Position numbers and translations under genes: made by a program | NCBI RefSeq assembly: GCF_047948215.1 | Contig: NC_134455.1 | Location: 162,112,575-162,176,574 of the forward strand | Length of the DNA: 64,000 bases | Reading direction: 5' to 3' | Source of the DNA: Lycorma delicatula | Taxonomy: Eukaryota > Arthropoda > Insecta > Hemiptera > Fulgoridae | Notes under the pieces: model-generated | What the model saw: the letters and a program-made list of their open reading frames with translations, nothing else | Databases searched by the model: none | What the model was told of the DNA's origin: nothing | In this document: piece after piece, positions 1 to 12,647 of the stretch | Layout of the letters: each line of letters opens with the position of its first letter | Position numbering within the stretch: the first letter of the stretch is position 1

Positions 1-181
1 ATACCGAATAATTTTCATTTAAACAGGAGATCAAATTACTAAACTTAGACGTTGTGAATCCTCAAGGTGTTCACATATTAGCTTTAACACTATAAAATTA
101 TAATCGCTGGTTTAACTTATCTCATGTTCTAAAGGATTATTGATATAAGTATTATATTAGTCGGCCCATCTAGTCAGAACA

Positions 182-418
182 TTGATCCTCCGGGCTCAGG
201 TCGGCCCAGGGGAATCCCGGAGCCAACTTAGGGGCTCCTCGGAACCACAGGGCCTACCCAGAGCCGCAAAGATCGCTTTGCTCGAAATTCTTGTGGGCGC
301 CCAGGACACCCACAGAGCGCGCTTCGGTCGCCATTCCCGTCTATCCGCAGGGTTCCACCCCCTGGGCTCGCGCTCTCTTCGTTATCCTCATGGTTGTGAG
401 AATAATATTGATAAATAA
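182..418 (-). repeat. GC-rich repeat segment (family D, copy 1)
   Basis: A GC-rich island in AT-rich surroundings. Its right edge, about 328-418, matches 27463-27556: both contain CCCGTCTA, a C-rich stretch, TCTTC, CTCAT, then TTGTGAGAATAATA and TGATAAATAA. It lies on the 3' side of the minus-strand LINE relic that begins near 1985, so it may be that element's 3' region; this is inference. The forward frame across 182-418 has no recognisable protein motif and is probably not a gene. The strand is given as that of the neighbouring LINE and is uncertain. Confidence 0.5.
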
Positions 419-739
419 CAGTTAAAGTATTCAGGCCTTATAGAAATATAAAAACATAATTAAATTATAAAGACAAAATAATAGTAACTTTTTTTCCCCC
501 AACTCCCCTGAGCTGGACATGTAATTAAGTAAAGCTCAACCCAGTGAAGTGTCCTTCAAACTGAAACAAGCCTCTCCGCATACCGGCTGAACATCCGGCG
601 TGGCAGGTCGCCTCGCCGGTTGAATCTTTTGTGATCAAAGCCTGTCTCAAATCATCAGGGACCAACCCTCAAATCATAAGGTTCAAATCATATGCCTTAT
701 GATAAGCCTTTATGCCTCAAATCATAAGGGTTAACCAGG

Positions 740-1985
740 CCCAACTACGTCGTTGGGCAGAAACCGAAAGTCCTCTGTCCGCCAGCCATCTCACAATACG
801 CCTTAATGTATTGTTAGCCATTAGCGTCACCTCTTGAAGATGCCTTGCGGACAACGGCGAGGTCATCCACGTACGCTACCATATCCACACCGGATGCCAA
901 ATCCATTCTCAATAGGCCGTTGTAAGCCACGTTCCAAAGTAGGGGGCCCAATATTAACGCTGGGGCACCCTCCTTTCCAGGGGCACGACTACCTCCTCAC
1001 ACTATTCCAACAGGATCTTCAGTTCTTTAACCACCAGGTATTCTTGAGCCATCCGAACCAAGTGAGGGGACCCCCCCCCCCATACAAGGACCGGAAAACG
1101 GTCTGTAAATTTTCTTTACTGCCTCTAACTACTGATAAGGGGGAACCGGGCCCGGCTATGTCGTTCCCTGACCCCACCCAGCAGCCGTCTCTTAATTCCC
1201 CGGTTTAGAGACCCTAGGAGTCCCTGGCTGAACATCGGAACATCGTCATAGGTCGACCTGTATGCTCCCCGTTCAACTGGGATCTTGCCTATTTCTTGTC
1301 TTATAGTGGTCTTCAGGGCCTCAGGAGTCAACTGATTTCCATCACTGACAGCTCTGACTGCGTTTGCGGATACTGTTTCGACTTCTGTAAGTCAGTCTTG
1401 GAGCCAGCCTCCGATCTCTTCTTCTGACTGATCCATCTCTAATTTTCAGCCAGATCGCCAGATGATTACTGGCAACGTCGTTCCGGCGCACACTCCAATC
1501 ACACCGGTGCAAGTCCCATCTGCCATCCCGGATAGTCAAATCTAGGACTGAAGCGTGACCCCTGGCCTCGAACGTGGGGATGGTGTCATTTACACATTTT
1601 AAACTATTGATTAACATCTAGTCAGCAACTCACCCCTACGATTAGTGTATCAACTATCTTCTGTTACTGATGTACAATTGAAGCCTCAAGGCATTATTGT
1701 CTTCTTAGTCGATCTAGTAATTACCTCGTGCAGATCATCTATGAAGGCCAGGTATTCGGCCAGCATACAGTTTGGGGAGAAATAGGCTTCAATTACCACC
1801 ACATCTCCCAACTCCAACGAGAAAATGAAATCACTCCTTTCCAGGAATTGCCAAGCGATCCGTCCATTGATGTCTCGGGTAACTGCATCACCTCTTGTGT
1901 CCGCAAACACTAGTCGCTTCCTACGACAACGTCACTATTGGGCTCAGTCGCTATGTAGCTCAGTCACTATGGCCAGTAACTATGA
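740..1985 (-). pseudogene. R1-like LINE relic: endonuclease and reverse transcriptase
   Basis: Broken ORF2 of a non-LTR retrotransposon, read from high to low coordinates. Near 1985-1690 lies an apurinic-type endonuclease start: frame pieces EPNSDVVVGSD, then RGDAV, GRIAWQFLE and VVVIEAYFSPNC. Near 1617-1440 the endonuclease ends with DLTIRDGRWD and ASNHLAIW. The last is the usual S-D-H motif with the Asp codon changed to Asn at 1465-1467. Reverse-transcriptase pieces follow: LGPLLWNVAYNGLLRMDL near 955-895 and the catalytic YVDD box at 862-873, then NNTLRRIVRWLADRGLSVSA near 820-745 in a shifted frame. These blocks are typical of the R1/Jockey group, where the protein cuts the target and copies its RNA. 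Several frameshifts and stops make it non-functional. The 5' end seems truncated near 1985. Sequence from 740 down to about 500 may be the 3' untranslated end. Confidence 0.85.
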
Positions 1986-1999
1986 TAACTAAAGTACAC

Positions 2000-4480
2000 A
2001 CACCTTTGACGACGAAAAATGCATAACTTATTTATTTTCCATGATAGCAGAAACACCACCTATAAAATATATCTTATATAAATTATTTCAGATATTCATT
2101 ACAAAAAAAAAGATTAATCCTTTTACTTCATTAAAGAATTAATTTCTTTTTCCTTAATGAATATCTTTAATTCACAACTTCACGCTGCTTGTGATAAAAA
2201 AATAATGAATATTTCTAATATCTTAACCTTCAAGGGAGCTAGGGCCTCGGTTTGCGGCTTCAAACCTTCCCGGGGAGTACACGAATGTATCCTTTAAATT
2301 CGAAAGAAGTCGGTCGGTTGGTTCTTGTGTGATGCTAGAACAAACAGACAGACAATATATATATATATATATATATATACATACTGAAAATACCTGTGGA
2401 GCGGCTCATCATAAGAAAGGAGCATGCGAATTTAGCGGCTCGCCACCTAGCGTCCCGTATGAGAAGTGCAACACCTTAACAGATAATTTATACGTTTTAA
2501 TAAATAAGTTTTCATCTTAATACAGCCTATGATACTCCGGATTACATAATGAAGCTAGTATTAAAAACTGATAGCGATTAGTTAGGGGTTATTGAGATTT
2601 TTGCTAACATACAAACAAAGTTTCCGCTTTATATAATAGAGAAATTAGAACAATATACATTTTTTATTTTTAAAAGAGTAAGACTTTATTTATTCGATGT
2701 CATTCGTTTCATCCTTACATTCGGAGTATTGTTTTATCAATAGAATAGAATAATTTACAAAGAGTATGACTGAATAAACAACTAAAACATTATAATTTTG
2801 CCAATATAGATCCTTTTCATGATCATGAATCCTAGGTTGACATATTTATCAACAGGTGGAAATTATTTAAATTCCTGTTTAGAAAATTAAAAATTAATAA
2901 AACAAATTGATGATTAGTGATTTGGTATAATAATATTAGCGATTTATTTAGAAAATGAGTGAAATATCACAAGATTCATTCACATAAGTTTCAAAAATGT
3001 AATGTTTTTCTGTTGGTAATCGAAAATTGATATAAATACCGAAAAATCGAAAATCGATAAAAATATATACAATAAACTTGATTAAAATCTTTATTACAAA
3101 AAAAAATTGAAGTATGTAATGAAATACTGTAACTAATTGTAATATATAACAGAACAATAAATCTTTGAAAACCTTTTTTTTTTTCAGCGTAATTTTAACA
3201 AATAAAAATAAAATTATCGGTATTAGAAAATTAAACCCTTATCTAACGACGTGGCGCCAGATATTTCGAAAGCTGGCCTTGCATTTTCTTCAAATATAAG
3301 CTATTCTTATTTTATACGGAAAAGGTTTTTTTGATCTTCTTCTACCTTACAATTTAGGATCATCCCTTAGCATATGTGACTCCCTCTGGGGAAGGACGTG
3401 CATTGCATCCTCTAACAACTACGGTTCCATTAGGCGCAATCTTGCCAGACCGAAAGGCACTACCCCCAACAGGCATCAGAAGAATGACTCGAATACATCG
3501 CTAATCTCTAAAGGTCAACTTAAGTATCGACATTTCAATTTGATTTGTAAGGAACGAAACGCAATTCAGTATTCCATCTGTAAATAGATTTTTAATGAAT
3601 AACCGACATTAAAGATATTAAGAAAACCTCAGCAGCCAAGGACTGTGGTACAGATTCTCCACTTAGTAAATGAATATATATCTCACGCTATCCTTGAGTT
3701 CCGTTCCGTTTTATCGATCATTTGTAGCCATTGTATGATCAGTTTTCATTTTGACAACGTTCGTTCAGTAAGTAAAAGTTTCCTGTACAGTGTAACTACA
3801 GAATGAGTGAAAAAAAGAGACTGCGTACATTCACTCTTACAAAGCCGTTATTGTTTATGCAAACGAGCGTTAAATTAAAAAAAAAAAATTGCCTGGATTT
3901 GCAGGAGAAAGCAAAAAATTTTATTTAAATGGGTGTGCCGATTTCTTCGCCGACATAGTTTTTCTATTCGAAAAAGAACCACAGTAGTTACCAAAAGAAT
4001 ACGAATATAACTGACAAAGTTTCAAAGATTTGTTATAATGTTCAGATTCATTTGTTTTGTTTGTCCTCTTGCTTATTGTAAACATATCCTATTATCTTTT
4101 TCTTTCTTCTTATTTGTTAATGAACCAGCTGATCTTAATTACTGTTGAATTAATTATATGAATTTTATTTCCTTTAAGATGTATTGGCAACAGCATCGCT
4201 AAAACTTTGTTGTTCCAGCTAGACATATTTAATATATATTTAAAATGTGAACTTAACTAAAAACATAAATTATTATAACTTATTGCAATGTTTAATTAAT
4301 GAAATGCAAATTTTTAAAGAAAAATAAAGGAAGTGATTATTAATAATTGGTTATCAGGCATTACTTAATGTATACAGTTTACACAACCAACCAATTAGTC
4401 CGCGGCTGAAATTATTGTACAATAGATTTACGAAAAAGCAACACCTTTCTTTTTTGCTTGATGATTTTGCCACATAAGCT
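2000..4480. other. AT-rich non-coding stretch
   Basis: No gene seen. It holds an (AT)n run, poly-A and poly-T runs, and a GC-richer patch at about 3236-3500 containing CCCTCTGGGGAAGG that looks like old transposon sequence but gives no protein I can name. Short frames at 2329-2520 and 2948-3157 run through simple repeats and carry no motif. Confidence 0.5.
2354..2379. repeat. (AT)n microsatellite
   Basis: Uninterrupted alternating A and T, about 13 units, seen directly. Confidence 0.95.
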
Positions 4481-4496
4481 TGAAGCTTGTCCATGA

Positions 4497-4620
4497 GATA
4501 AGGAAATGGAATTTTGTAACATATGAAAAATGCCATGTCTGACAGGCATTCGTACCCGGAACCTCCGGATGAAAGGCCGAGACGTTACAACTCCGCTACA
4601 GAGATCGGGCGGAGTGGTAT
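4497..4620 (-). repeat. tRNA-derived SINE (family S2, copy 1)
   Basis: Read on the minus strand, this has a tRNA-like head: an A-box-like block (TGTAGCGGAGTTGTAACG, 4583-4600) and a B-box-like block (GGTACGAATGCC, 4545-4556) at tRNA-like spacing, with CTCGGCCTTTCATCCGGAGG between them in the anticodon-arm and variable region. Downstream comes GTCAGACATGGCATTTTTCAT. A diverged relative lies near 46300-46390. The sequence between and after the boxes does not fold into an intact tRNA by eye, so I call it a SINE head, not a tRNA gene. SINEs carry an internal Pol III promoter and depend on LINE enzymes to move. Confidence 0.7.
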
Positions 4621-4659
4621 TATTCCCTAATTGAAATTGGGAATGCATATCAGATTACA

Positions 4660-7600
4660 GTGACTTTCGAAATACCATCAACAACACAGCAATTGAATGT
4701 ACAGTTACAAAGAGTGTTTCGATACGAACTCCTGGTTGCGAAAAACAACGACGCTCGGTGATGCTGATAAAAATACTTTAGAACGGGAAAAATTCTCTTC
4801 ATTTGTAATTTATAAAAGAAAATATCTACTGAAAGGTGAAAAATTTCCACCCGATAATGTCGTACGAGCCCAAGAAAACGGGATGGATGAATAATGAATT
4901 AGGATTGGACTGGATTAAGTCCTACGAGCGTCGACCACAAGCTATATTACAAAAACCTTCCGTATTTGTAATGAACAGTTTTGGGTCATATAACCGATAA
5001 CGTAAAGCAAAAGATGATTGCAGGAAACTGATCGAGTTATTTTTCCGGGTGGAATAATGACGTACATTTATTCTTCAACCTCTAAATATCTGCGTAAACC
5101 GATCATTTAAAACCAAACTCTAAAATAAAATAAAGTTATTGTAAAATTATGAAATAATTTTACTAGTGTTTTGATATAATACATAAAACAAAAAAAAAAA
5201 AAAAAATAGTTCGTAGAATTTAGCTTGCTGATGAACCGGGGAATAAGCCTGTTTTTTGAAACCGAATTTTTTCTGAGCTATCCTTTGTGGTTCAAAACTA
5301 TTTAATACTAAAATTTAAAGGACCACCCAGGGAAATATTAGTAAAATCTTCTTCAATGAAGTTACCGCTAATGCAGTCAATAACTACGTTGAAGAGATAT
5401 TGCTGATTAGCTTTGCAAAATCTTGCGGGAGAAGATGTTTCACTATTTTTAAAGCGGATCGTTGAAGTAATAATATTAAATCCCCCTTATTATTATTAAA
5501 AGTGCTATTGGTCATGCTTTTCAACTTATTTTCTCTTTTTATAAATCTTATCAGTAAGTAAAGGTTTTTGTATTTAGTAACGGTTTACTATCAGTCACTG
5601 ATGAATCGTTTTACATCGACATTTTTGGAATTACATGATCGTTGATGTAAAGGAAACACTGAATAAATCATCTACTATTACAATTTACCAGAAAGTTTAC
5701 TTATGAACAGAGATTTAAAAAAAAGAGAGAAAATAGGCAACGTGAATTCAAAACTGTCCTGGCTGTATTTAAACACCGCAACGGGTTAATGAAGATCTAC
5801 CCCACTCTCTTGTCCGATTTTCATAAAACTTTAATACTATCAATGCTCCAAACACAGCAGTCATCGTAAATATTTCATAACTATAAATAATTTCACTATT
5901 TCCTGAGATATTAAACAAAATATATGCTATATGATTCTCTGTCTACATTTCTGTCCGTATCGACAATCTATTATCTCATTTGAATAGGGTTTTCTTTGAG
6001 TTGAAAGAGAATTTGGCTTGAATGAACGCCGATTATATTTTCTATTTCAGTTATTGTGTGCTATAATTACAAATTCATAATTTAATTTAACGAATAACGA
6101 TTAGAAACTACATCGATGTCCAAATTTGGACATTTCGGTATTTATATTATACATAAATTTTTATACTTCAGTAAGTAAACAAAAATTTAAGTAAAAGTAA
6201 CTGTACGCTTTTACATAATATTACGTTTAAATGTATATAAACAGTATCAGCAATATAATTGAAAGCTTAAACTTTCAAATAAATATCAATCATACTCTTC
6301 TATTAATAATGTATGACGGGTGCGTGGGTGAAATTAATACCATTAAGTACTTAAAAATTTCCTCTATCAAACATAAATCTAAAATAACATAAATCTTAAA
6401 ATGTATTTAATGGATATTTTCCAAATGTAGGACGATCGATAGTATCATGATGTTATTCTACACACCGCATCTATTTTTGTTCTTTTGCTTTTTTCTGTAG
6501 AACTCTAAACCTAATTTTTTTTTACCACAAAATAAAAATAATGATTGATTTGACATTAGTTTCCTGAAAGATATTAAAAAAATTTACGTAACTCTGATAT
6601 TGAACAAATTCTCTAAAGATACAATTAATAAAAAAAAGTATTCGAGTTTTGCATATTTTTGTTTTGAAATTTGTGAATTAATATAGTTACTGTTAATATT
6701 TCTAACTTTCCATTAAAAATTAGTAACATTATTTCTTTATATGTTATTCAGTTGATCGTATCTGATTACATTATTCACCCGTAAATAAGTAAATTATGAA
6801 ACAACTTTATAATAGTACATTTTTTCAATCCCAGTATTATTTAAAAAAATAAATAAATAAAAACTAATGTTATTTTAAATTAAATAATAGTGCAATCTGT
6901 CATTAATTAATCTTCACCCAATTGCATAATATTCATTAAGTAGGAAAGAGTTAGGTTTAATACTTACATTTTTTTTAAAACTTTGTAAAATATTAACGAT
7001 TAACTAATATAAATAAATTTCCTTTACCGAGGAAAAAGTGTCCTCTCAAAAGTAAGGGAAACATTTTTTTACGTCTGAGTAATTTCCCCAGTGATAATGT
7101 TCACGACGCCAAAGATATGAGTGCACCCTCTTCGTATTCATCGCATACCAAGCCATTAAACCGATTAAAGATACCAAACCCCGTCGTGATTTTAACTCGA
7201 CCATCCTGGATACGCGTATAAAAATGTATGATTTTATTTATTATCACTCGATAAAATAATTTCTACTCTACTTCTACAGATTCACACAAAAAATCATTGT
7301 AGTCAATGTAACAATAGATTGGTCAAATAAATTTTATATAAGGCGTTGTATTTACGTATTTATTCAATCAGGAAACTTCGGACAGATATTCGTTACAGCA
7401 TATAAAAAATAATAAGTTATGGGAACATAACTTATTTATTTTTTTTTAGGAATTTTTGTATTGTATGAAAACTAAAATTTGACTGAGGTACGTACTTAGA
7501 AGCTGCCGAATAAAACTCAGCCATGCTAGATTATATTATTAGTAAATAAAAAATATGTATTTTTTAATCAAGTTTTAATCGTGTTTAATTTAACAGCTGC

Positions 7601-8395
7601 AAATATTAAATTACTACTGTCAAATTATTTTCATATTTTTAAACCAGAAAATTGCATGCTTAACATAACTAACTACTAGATGATACAAAATGCTTAATTT
7701 CAAAGATGTCCATAACTTATTTCAAAATAATATGAGCATTCAAATTATAACTATTCCAGCTATGCTTGTCTTATAAATTCCTAATTTCATCTCCCTACTT
7801 ACTTTACCTTCATATTCCTTACACCTTCCTCCGTACCTCTCTATCAACTTAGGGTTATTTATTAGCATTTACCCTTCTTAAATTTTATTCTTATTGCTTA
7901 ATTAAATAGCGGTATAATAAAAATCGTACAAAGATGTCCATTGTTGATTGAATAAGACAATTAATGATACAAAATATCCTTTAATCTATTATATGCACTT
8001 CTTTTACGTTTATAATACTTAAAAATGGAACTTTCATAACACATGAATAATTATCGAAATTTCAAACATTATTGAAACGAGAAGCGTAAAAAAATCTATG
8101 CATAATTCTCGACATATTCAGTTAACAAATTCTAGTTTTAATAATATTATTATAACCTGGCAATAATCACGACTGTAATATAGTTACACTGACAACCACG
8201 TAATAACTAGTTGAACTTATCTAGTTTTTAATCAAATTTACAACAAACGTCATCACGAACAAAGAACTTCATAAATCATGGCATCTGAGTAATTTTACAA
8301 ATTTAGTTTTGAAACTGTACGTACAAAAATTATAAATTATGACTGTTAAGGGTATATTTCGTATATTAATATACGTTCCAACAATAAATTTATGC
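4660..8395. other. AT-rich non-coding stretch
   Basis: About 3.7 kb with no gene or recognisable element. Only short frames are present, interrupted by A/T runs. A slightly GC-richer patch lies at about 7100-7210, without an identifiable motif. Confidence 0.5.
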
Positions 8396-8684
8396 TTTTA
8401 CTATTTTCTCATGGAGCCTAAAATTATTAATTAATTTTTATATTTTAAAACAAAATGGTAATAATCACTTTTTAATTATTATTTCAAGTATCGAGAATAA
8501 ATTAACTTTTTTGAAATTACTGGTTCTCGTAAAGGTAAATGTAATAATAACTTTTTTTAAAGGCAGAAAGGTAAAATTCAGCAACAACTGTGAGACTTTT
8601 AAAATATAAAAAATTAAAATATAAAAATGTTTTAAAATATAAAAATTAATTAATAATTTTAGGCTCCATGAGAAAATAGTAAAA
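8396..8684. repeat. Foldback: perfect 57-bp inverted repeat
   Basis: The left arm 8396-8452 is the exact reverse complement of the right arm 8628-8684. The arms contain CTCATGGAGCCTAAAATTA and TAATTTTAGGCTCCATGAG. The spacer, 8453-8627, is 175 bp. Pairing stops at 8395/8685 and 8453/8627. The arms are not simple AT repeats, so chance is very unlikely. It could be a foldback or MITE-like element, or a recent hairpin-forming duplication. No obvious target duplication was found at the outer edges. Confidence 0.9.
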
Positions 8685-8771
8685 AAATTAAAAAATTAAA
8701 AATTGAAAAATGTTTTTAAATCGTCTATATAGCATTATATTTTATAATAACATTATTTTTCGTTTAAAAAT

Positions 8772-9245
8772 GGATGAAAGTAAATCTTCTTTACGTTTTG
8801 AGGTAAGAGGAGTTCGAAACTATTATTCACTTAAACTAGATTTTCCGTACACAAACATACAATTTTATATAATATATATATATATATATATATTAATTTT
8901 CGGTCTACATATAATATTTTCTGGCTCAAAAATTTCCAAAACCACAGCATCAATTTCATTGAAATTGAGTTATGTCAAAGTAGTGTATTTGAAGTTGTGC
9001 ATATGAAAATTTGATGAAGATTGGTTGAGTCGTTGTTTAGTTACGTTCAATTTAAAGTCGAAAAAGCGTGGCTCATTATATTGCTGCAAGTTGGAACGCT
9101 GACATTTCTTTTTCTGTGGTATACATTGTTACCAATATTAAACCAGATAAAACAAAAACAATATGAAAAGTAAATTAAAATTAACGAAAGGTAAATGAAT
9201 CTTCATTCGCAGAACTGTGCAAAATTTTTATCATTGCATTAGAAT
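8772..9245 (+). repeat. Dispersed repeat family C, copy 1
   Basis: Collinear with 47072-47625 on the same strand. Shared blocks in order: TTCTTTACG/TTCTTTATG, AGGAG near 8808, TTCACTTAAA against CTCACTTAAA, ATCAATTTCATT, TTGTGCATATGAAAATTTGA against TTGTGCACGTGAAAATTTGA, GAAGATTGGTTG, AAGTTGGAACG, and AGAACTGTGCAA near the end. Copy 1 lacks about 80 bp that copy 2 has near its right end. No protein is encoded. The open frame from 8710 to 9006 runs through an AT microsatellite and is not preserved in copy 2. The class of element is unknown. Confidence 0.7.
8871..8893. repeat. (AT)n microsatellite inside repeat C copy 1
   Basis: Alternating A/T run at the place where copy 2 has the shorter TTTATATATATTTAT. 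Confidence 0.9.
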
Positions 9246-12200
9246 TAGACTATGATAATGATATTCGGTCTCTTGTCATTTTAATATCAGAGTATTTTCG
9301 CGTAAAAATTCAAGAAATTTAGTACCGTAAATATATACTTGTTCATACACTCCGACAATTCACAGGGCTCGGCACCTCACACTCGGCAGTAGTTTTTAAC
9401 GTCGTTTTCTCGTTTTCTTTTCTTATTTTTATTGATTTTAGGTTTCTCATCTCTGCGTTTGTTTCGAAAAGACTTTTATACAACCAACCTCTTCTTAGCC
9501 ATTCAAATATTTTAAATGAAAATTAAAGTAAAAATGTAAAATAAAAGAAAAATTAAAAAAATAAACTGACTTCAAAATTATTTCTACGAAGTGAAGCATA
9601 ATACTAACTACTTAATCCTTCATAAAATTCATTAAAAATTCAAGGAGAATAATTTGTTTTTACAGTTTATGTTTTAATTTCGGGTCGACTTAAAAATTCG
9701 AAATTAAAATTTTGAAAAAAATGTTTTTTTCAGTTTTTTTTTTTGAAGTCAGTAATATCTTTTAATGTCTAATTTACTCGTATTTTCCATCAATACAAAT
9801 GTTGAACGTGCGAACATGTTTGTAACGAACTTGCAATAAACGTGAGAAATATGTAAACCACATAATTAGTACAATATACTAAATAAAAAAAAAATCCCTC
9901 AGTTTTAGTTATTTTAAGATTAAGACTCAATGATATGTTCTATGTGAAATTGTAAGAATTAAATTAACAGCTAAACGAATAATGAAAAAGTAAAACATTT
10001 CTGTGAGTAATATAGTAATATTACTCCAAATTACAGAATTAATTCACATACACTGAGTATTAATCAAAATTAATCTCAGATAATTTATGATCGGTTAAAT
10101 AGGACATTAATATCACTATCTCCATGATAGGATACGGAAATCCCTCTTAAAATCTTTGGTAATCATTTAATACCGTCTTAACGTTTATAGTGCTTATGTC
10201 TGTAATAAAGATTAAAGCTAATACAAGTAAGGATGAGGTAATAGAAAAAAGAACAGAAAATAGAAATATACCTGAGAATATGCTTTCAAATTTTTCTTTT
10301 TCCAAATACTTAGTTCTACTTTAGACATGAAAATTTTTGTACCATAAATAATTTAACCCACTTTCACAACAGACTAATGAATTTGTAAAAAAAGAAAGAA
10401 AACGGAAATAACATTTTCGTTCCCATTTCACAAAACTAAACTAATTTAATTCGAGTGATGTACTTTTATATAGTACGGTTAGAAATAAGCTGCACTTCAT
10501 AGTGTCACCGTTCATTTACCCAGCACTTTTCATTAAATTAAATGAAACCACTTACGTCCAAGTATGAGGATTCGCGTTACATCACCGCAAACACTAGCAT
10601 TTAAAAAAACGTTCACCAGTTTTCTGCATAATCATTATTATTGAGAAGCGTTTCTTGCAAAAAATAATTTACTCTTGCTTAAGAATTTCTTTGAAAAATA
10701 AGAATTGATTTTATCTATTTAAGAATATTTTTTATACATAATAATTTTTTGTTTATCGGTGTAAACTTTATTTTTAAAAATTGTACTTTTTGATGAACAA
10801 CAAAAAAAAAACTGAAAATTTTAACTGGAATATTTTAATTCATTTTAGATGAAATATTAATACGATTTAGAATTTAATTAAGCAACAGTACAAGAAAAAA
10901 AGTGTTTAGATTCACCGATATTGTTGCTCTTTCGGCTAAAGCCGAAACTTCATGAGATAAAAGTTGTAATATCGCTACGGATTCATTACTAGGGCGAGAA
11001 ACTTAATTTTAACGTAAAATAAAGTTTATTTGATAAGAATGAAAGATATATTACGTTTTCCTGTGGTGTTCAATTTATAATTTTCAAAATTTTGTTAATT
11101 GGGAAATAAAATTGCAACACATAAACGAAGTATAGTTGATATTAAATAGGTGTTTCATAATATAATTTTTTTTGATTTTCAGATACATTTATAACAGAGA
11201 GAAATATAGAATTCTTAAACTATTTGAAATTATATTTAAAAAAAAGTAGTACAATTATAATAACATAACTATGTCAATCGATATAATTGTAATTAATTAA
11301 AATTAAAACAAAATATATATAGAAATTAGTATTCTGAGTAAATTTACAATCTTTAAATATTTGGGTTTAAAAATTTGTTTGTTTATTTTTCCTGTTTAGA
11401 ATAAATTAGTCAGACAAGCAGGTGTAGCAGGTAATTCATTACACATTATAATTAAATCAGCGGAAGGAACCCGAAGTTTTATTTTAGTTTTCATAAGTTT
11501 GAAATAATAAAACAATAAAGTATCAATTTGCTAAATAATTAAAACTAGAACGTTTCATATAACTGAAATAGAATTATAAAAATACATGAAATACATGAAA
11601 TATACTTACATTAAAATAAATATTGTAAGCTTTAACGCTACAGAATGGTCACTTATTAGATAGGATACAAAAATTGAAGAACGCCAAACAGATAAGTCTT
11701 ATTTTTTAGTAGAATTAGGTATTTACATAAATATTTTTAAAAGAAATGCCTAAATTTCTGTTTGATAAATTAAATTCTTTGTTAAAAATGTCTTAAGTTA
11801 AAGAAAGTAAAATTGCGGCTGTTGCATCAGTAACATTTGTAGTAACAACACTGAGGCTTTATAAGCATGTGTAAAGAATTTTACTACTTTCACATGCTAT
11901 ATTTTATTAAAAGGGGGAAAAGTTTTAGAAAGGTTACATATTTCAGCAATAAAGATTTCATCAAGAAATAAGTTTCTCATTTCCGGGACCTTAACCACAA
12001 AAAAAATTCTAATTTTGAACAATGAAAATTTAATGAGTTCGTGAAATAACATGAACATTTAATCTTTACATGTTCCTTACTTCCTGTTTTGATAAAAAAA
12101 AAAATCAACTAAATTGTTTTTAATTCCTTTTTTTAAATCGACTACACAATTTTAATTTCTTCATACACTGTTTACTAATATTCTTTAAAACTTTATTTTT

Positions 12201-12597
12201 TAATCGACGCAAGCTTAAACACAATACGTATAAAAAATAACTGCATAACAAAAACGTGATTTAGTTTGTTTTATCTGTAGGAGCTTTCATCTATAATTAA
12301 TTTTAGGTTAATACAGGAAAAGCCAATAGAAATCATAAAGGATGAAAAATTTTCTTTTAAGTTTAAACATTTTTCAATTGGAGATTAATTTTTTTATAAA
12401 ATATACAATCCTACTTTTAGTTTGGATATCAGTTAATTTAAATATATATTTTACTGTGAATGAAATTTAGCTTAAAACATATTAATTTCTAATCTTGGAT
12501 TTATGAGTTCATGCGTGACCTGTCGTAACGCACAAGGAAAATTCCAAACAAACCACATCTGTACGTTTCACCTAAAATATTGGGATTTTCAAATGTA

Positions 12598-12647
<50 letters not shown>

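Noticed and set aside
834..1208. 124-residue plus-strand frame
   Set aside because: It is the antisense shadow of the minus-strand LINE reverse transcriptase, whose YVDD box lies at 862-873.
4545..4600. tRNA gene
   Set aside because: The A- and B-box-like blocks have tRNA spacing, but the acceptor and anticodon stems do not pair convincingly, and a second degraded copy shares the downstream tail, so a SINE fits better.
8710..9006. 98-residue frame
   Set aside because: Runs through an AT microsatellite and repeat C. The frame is not kept in the second copy.
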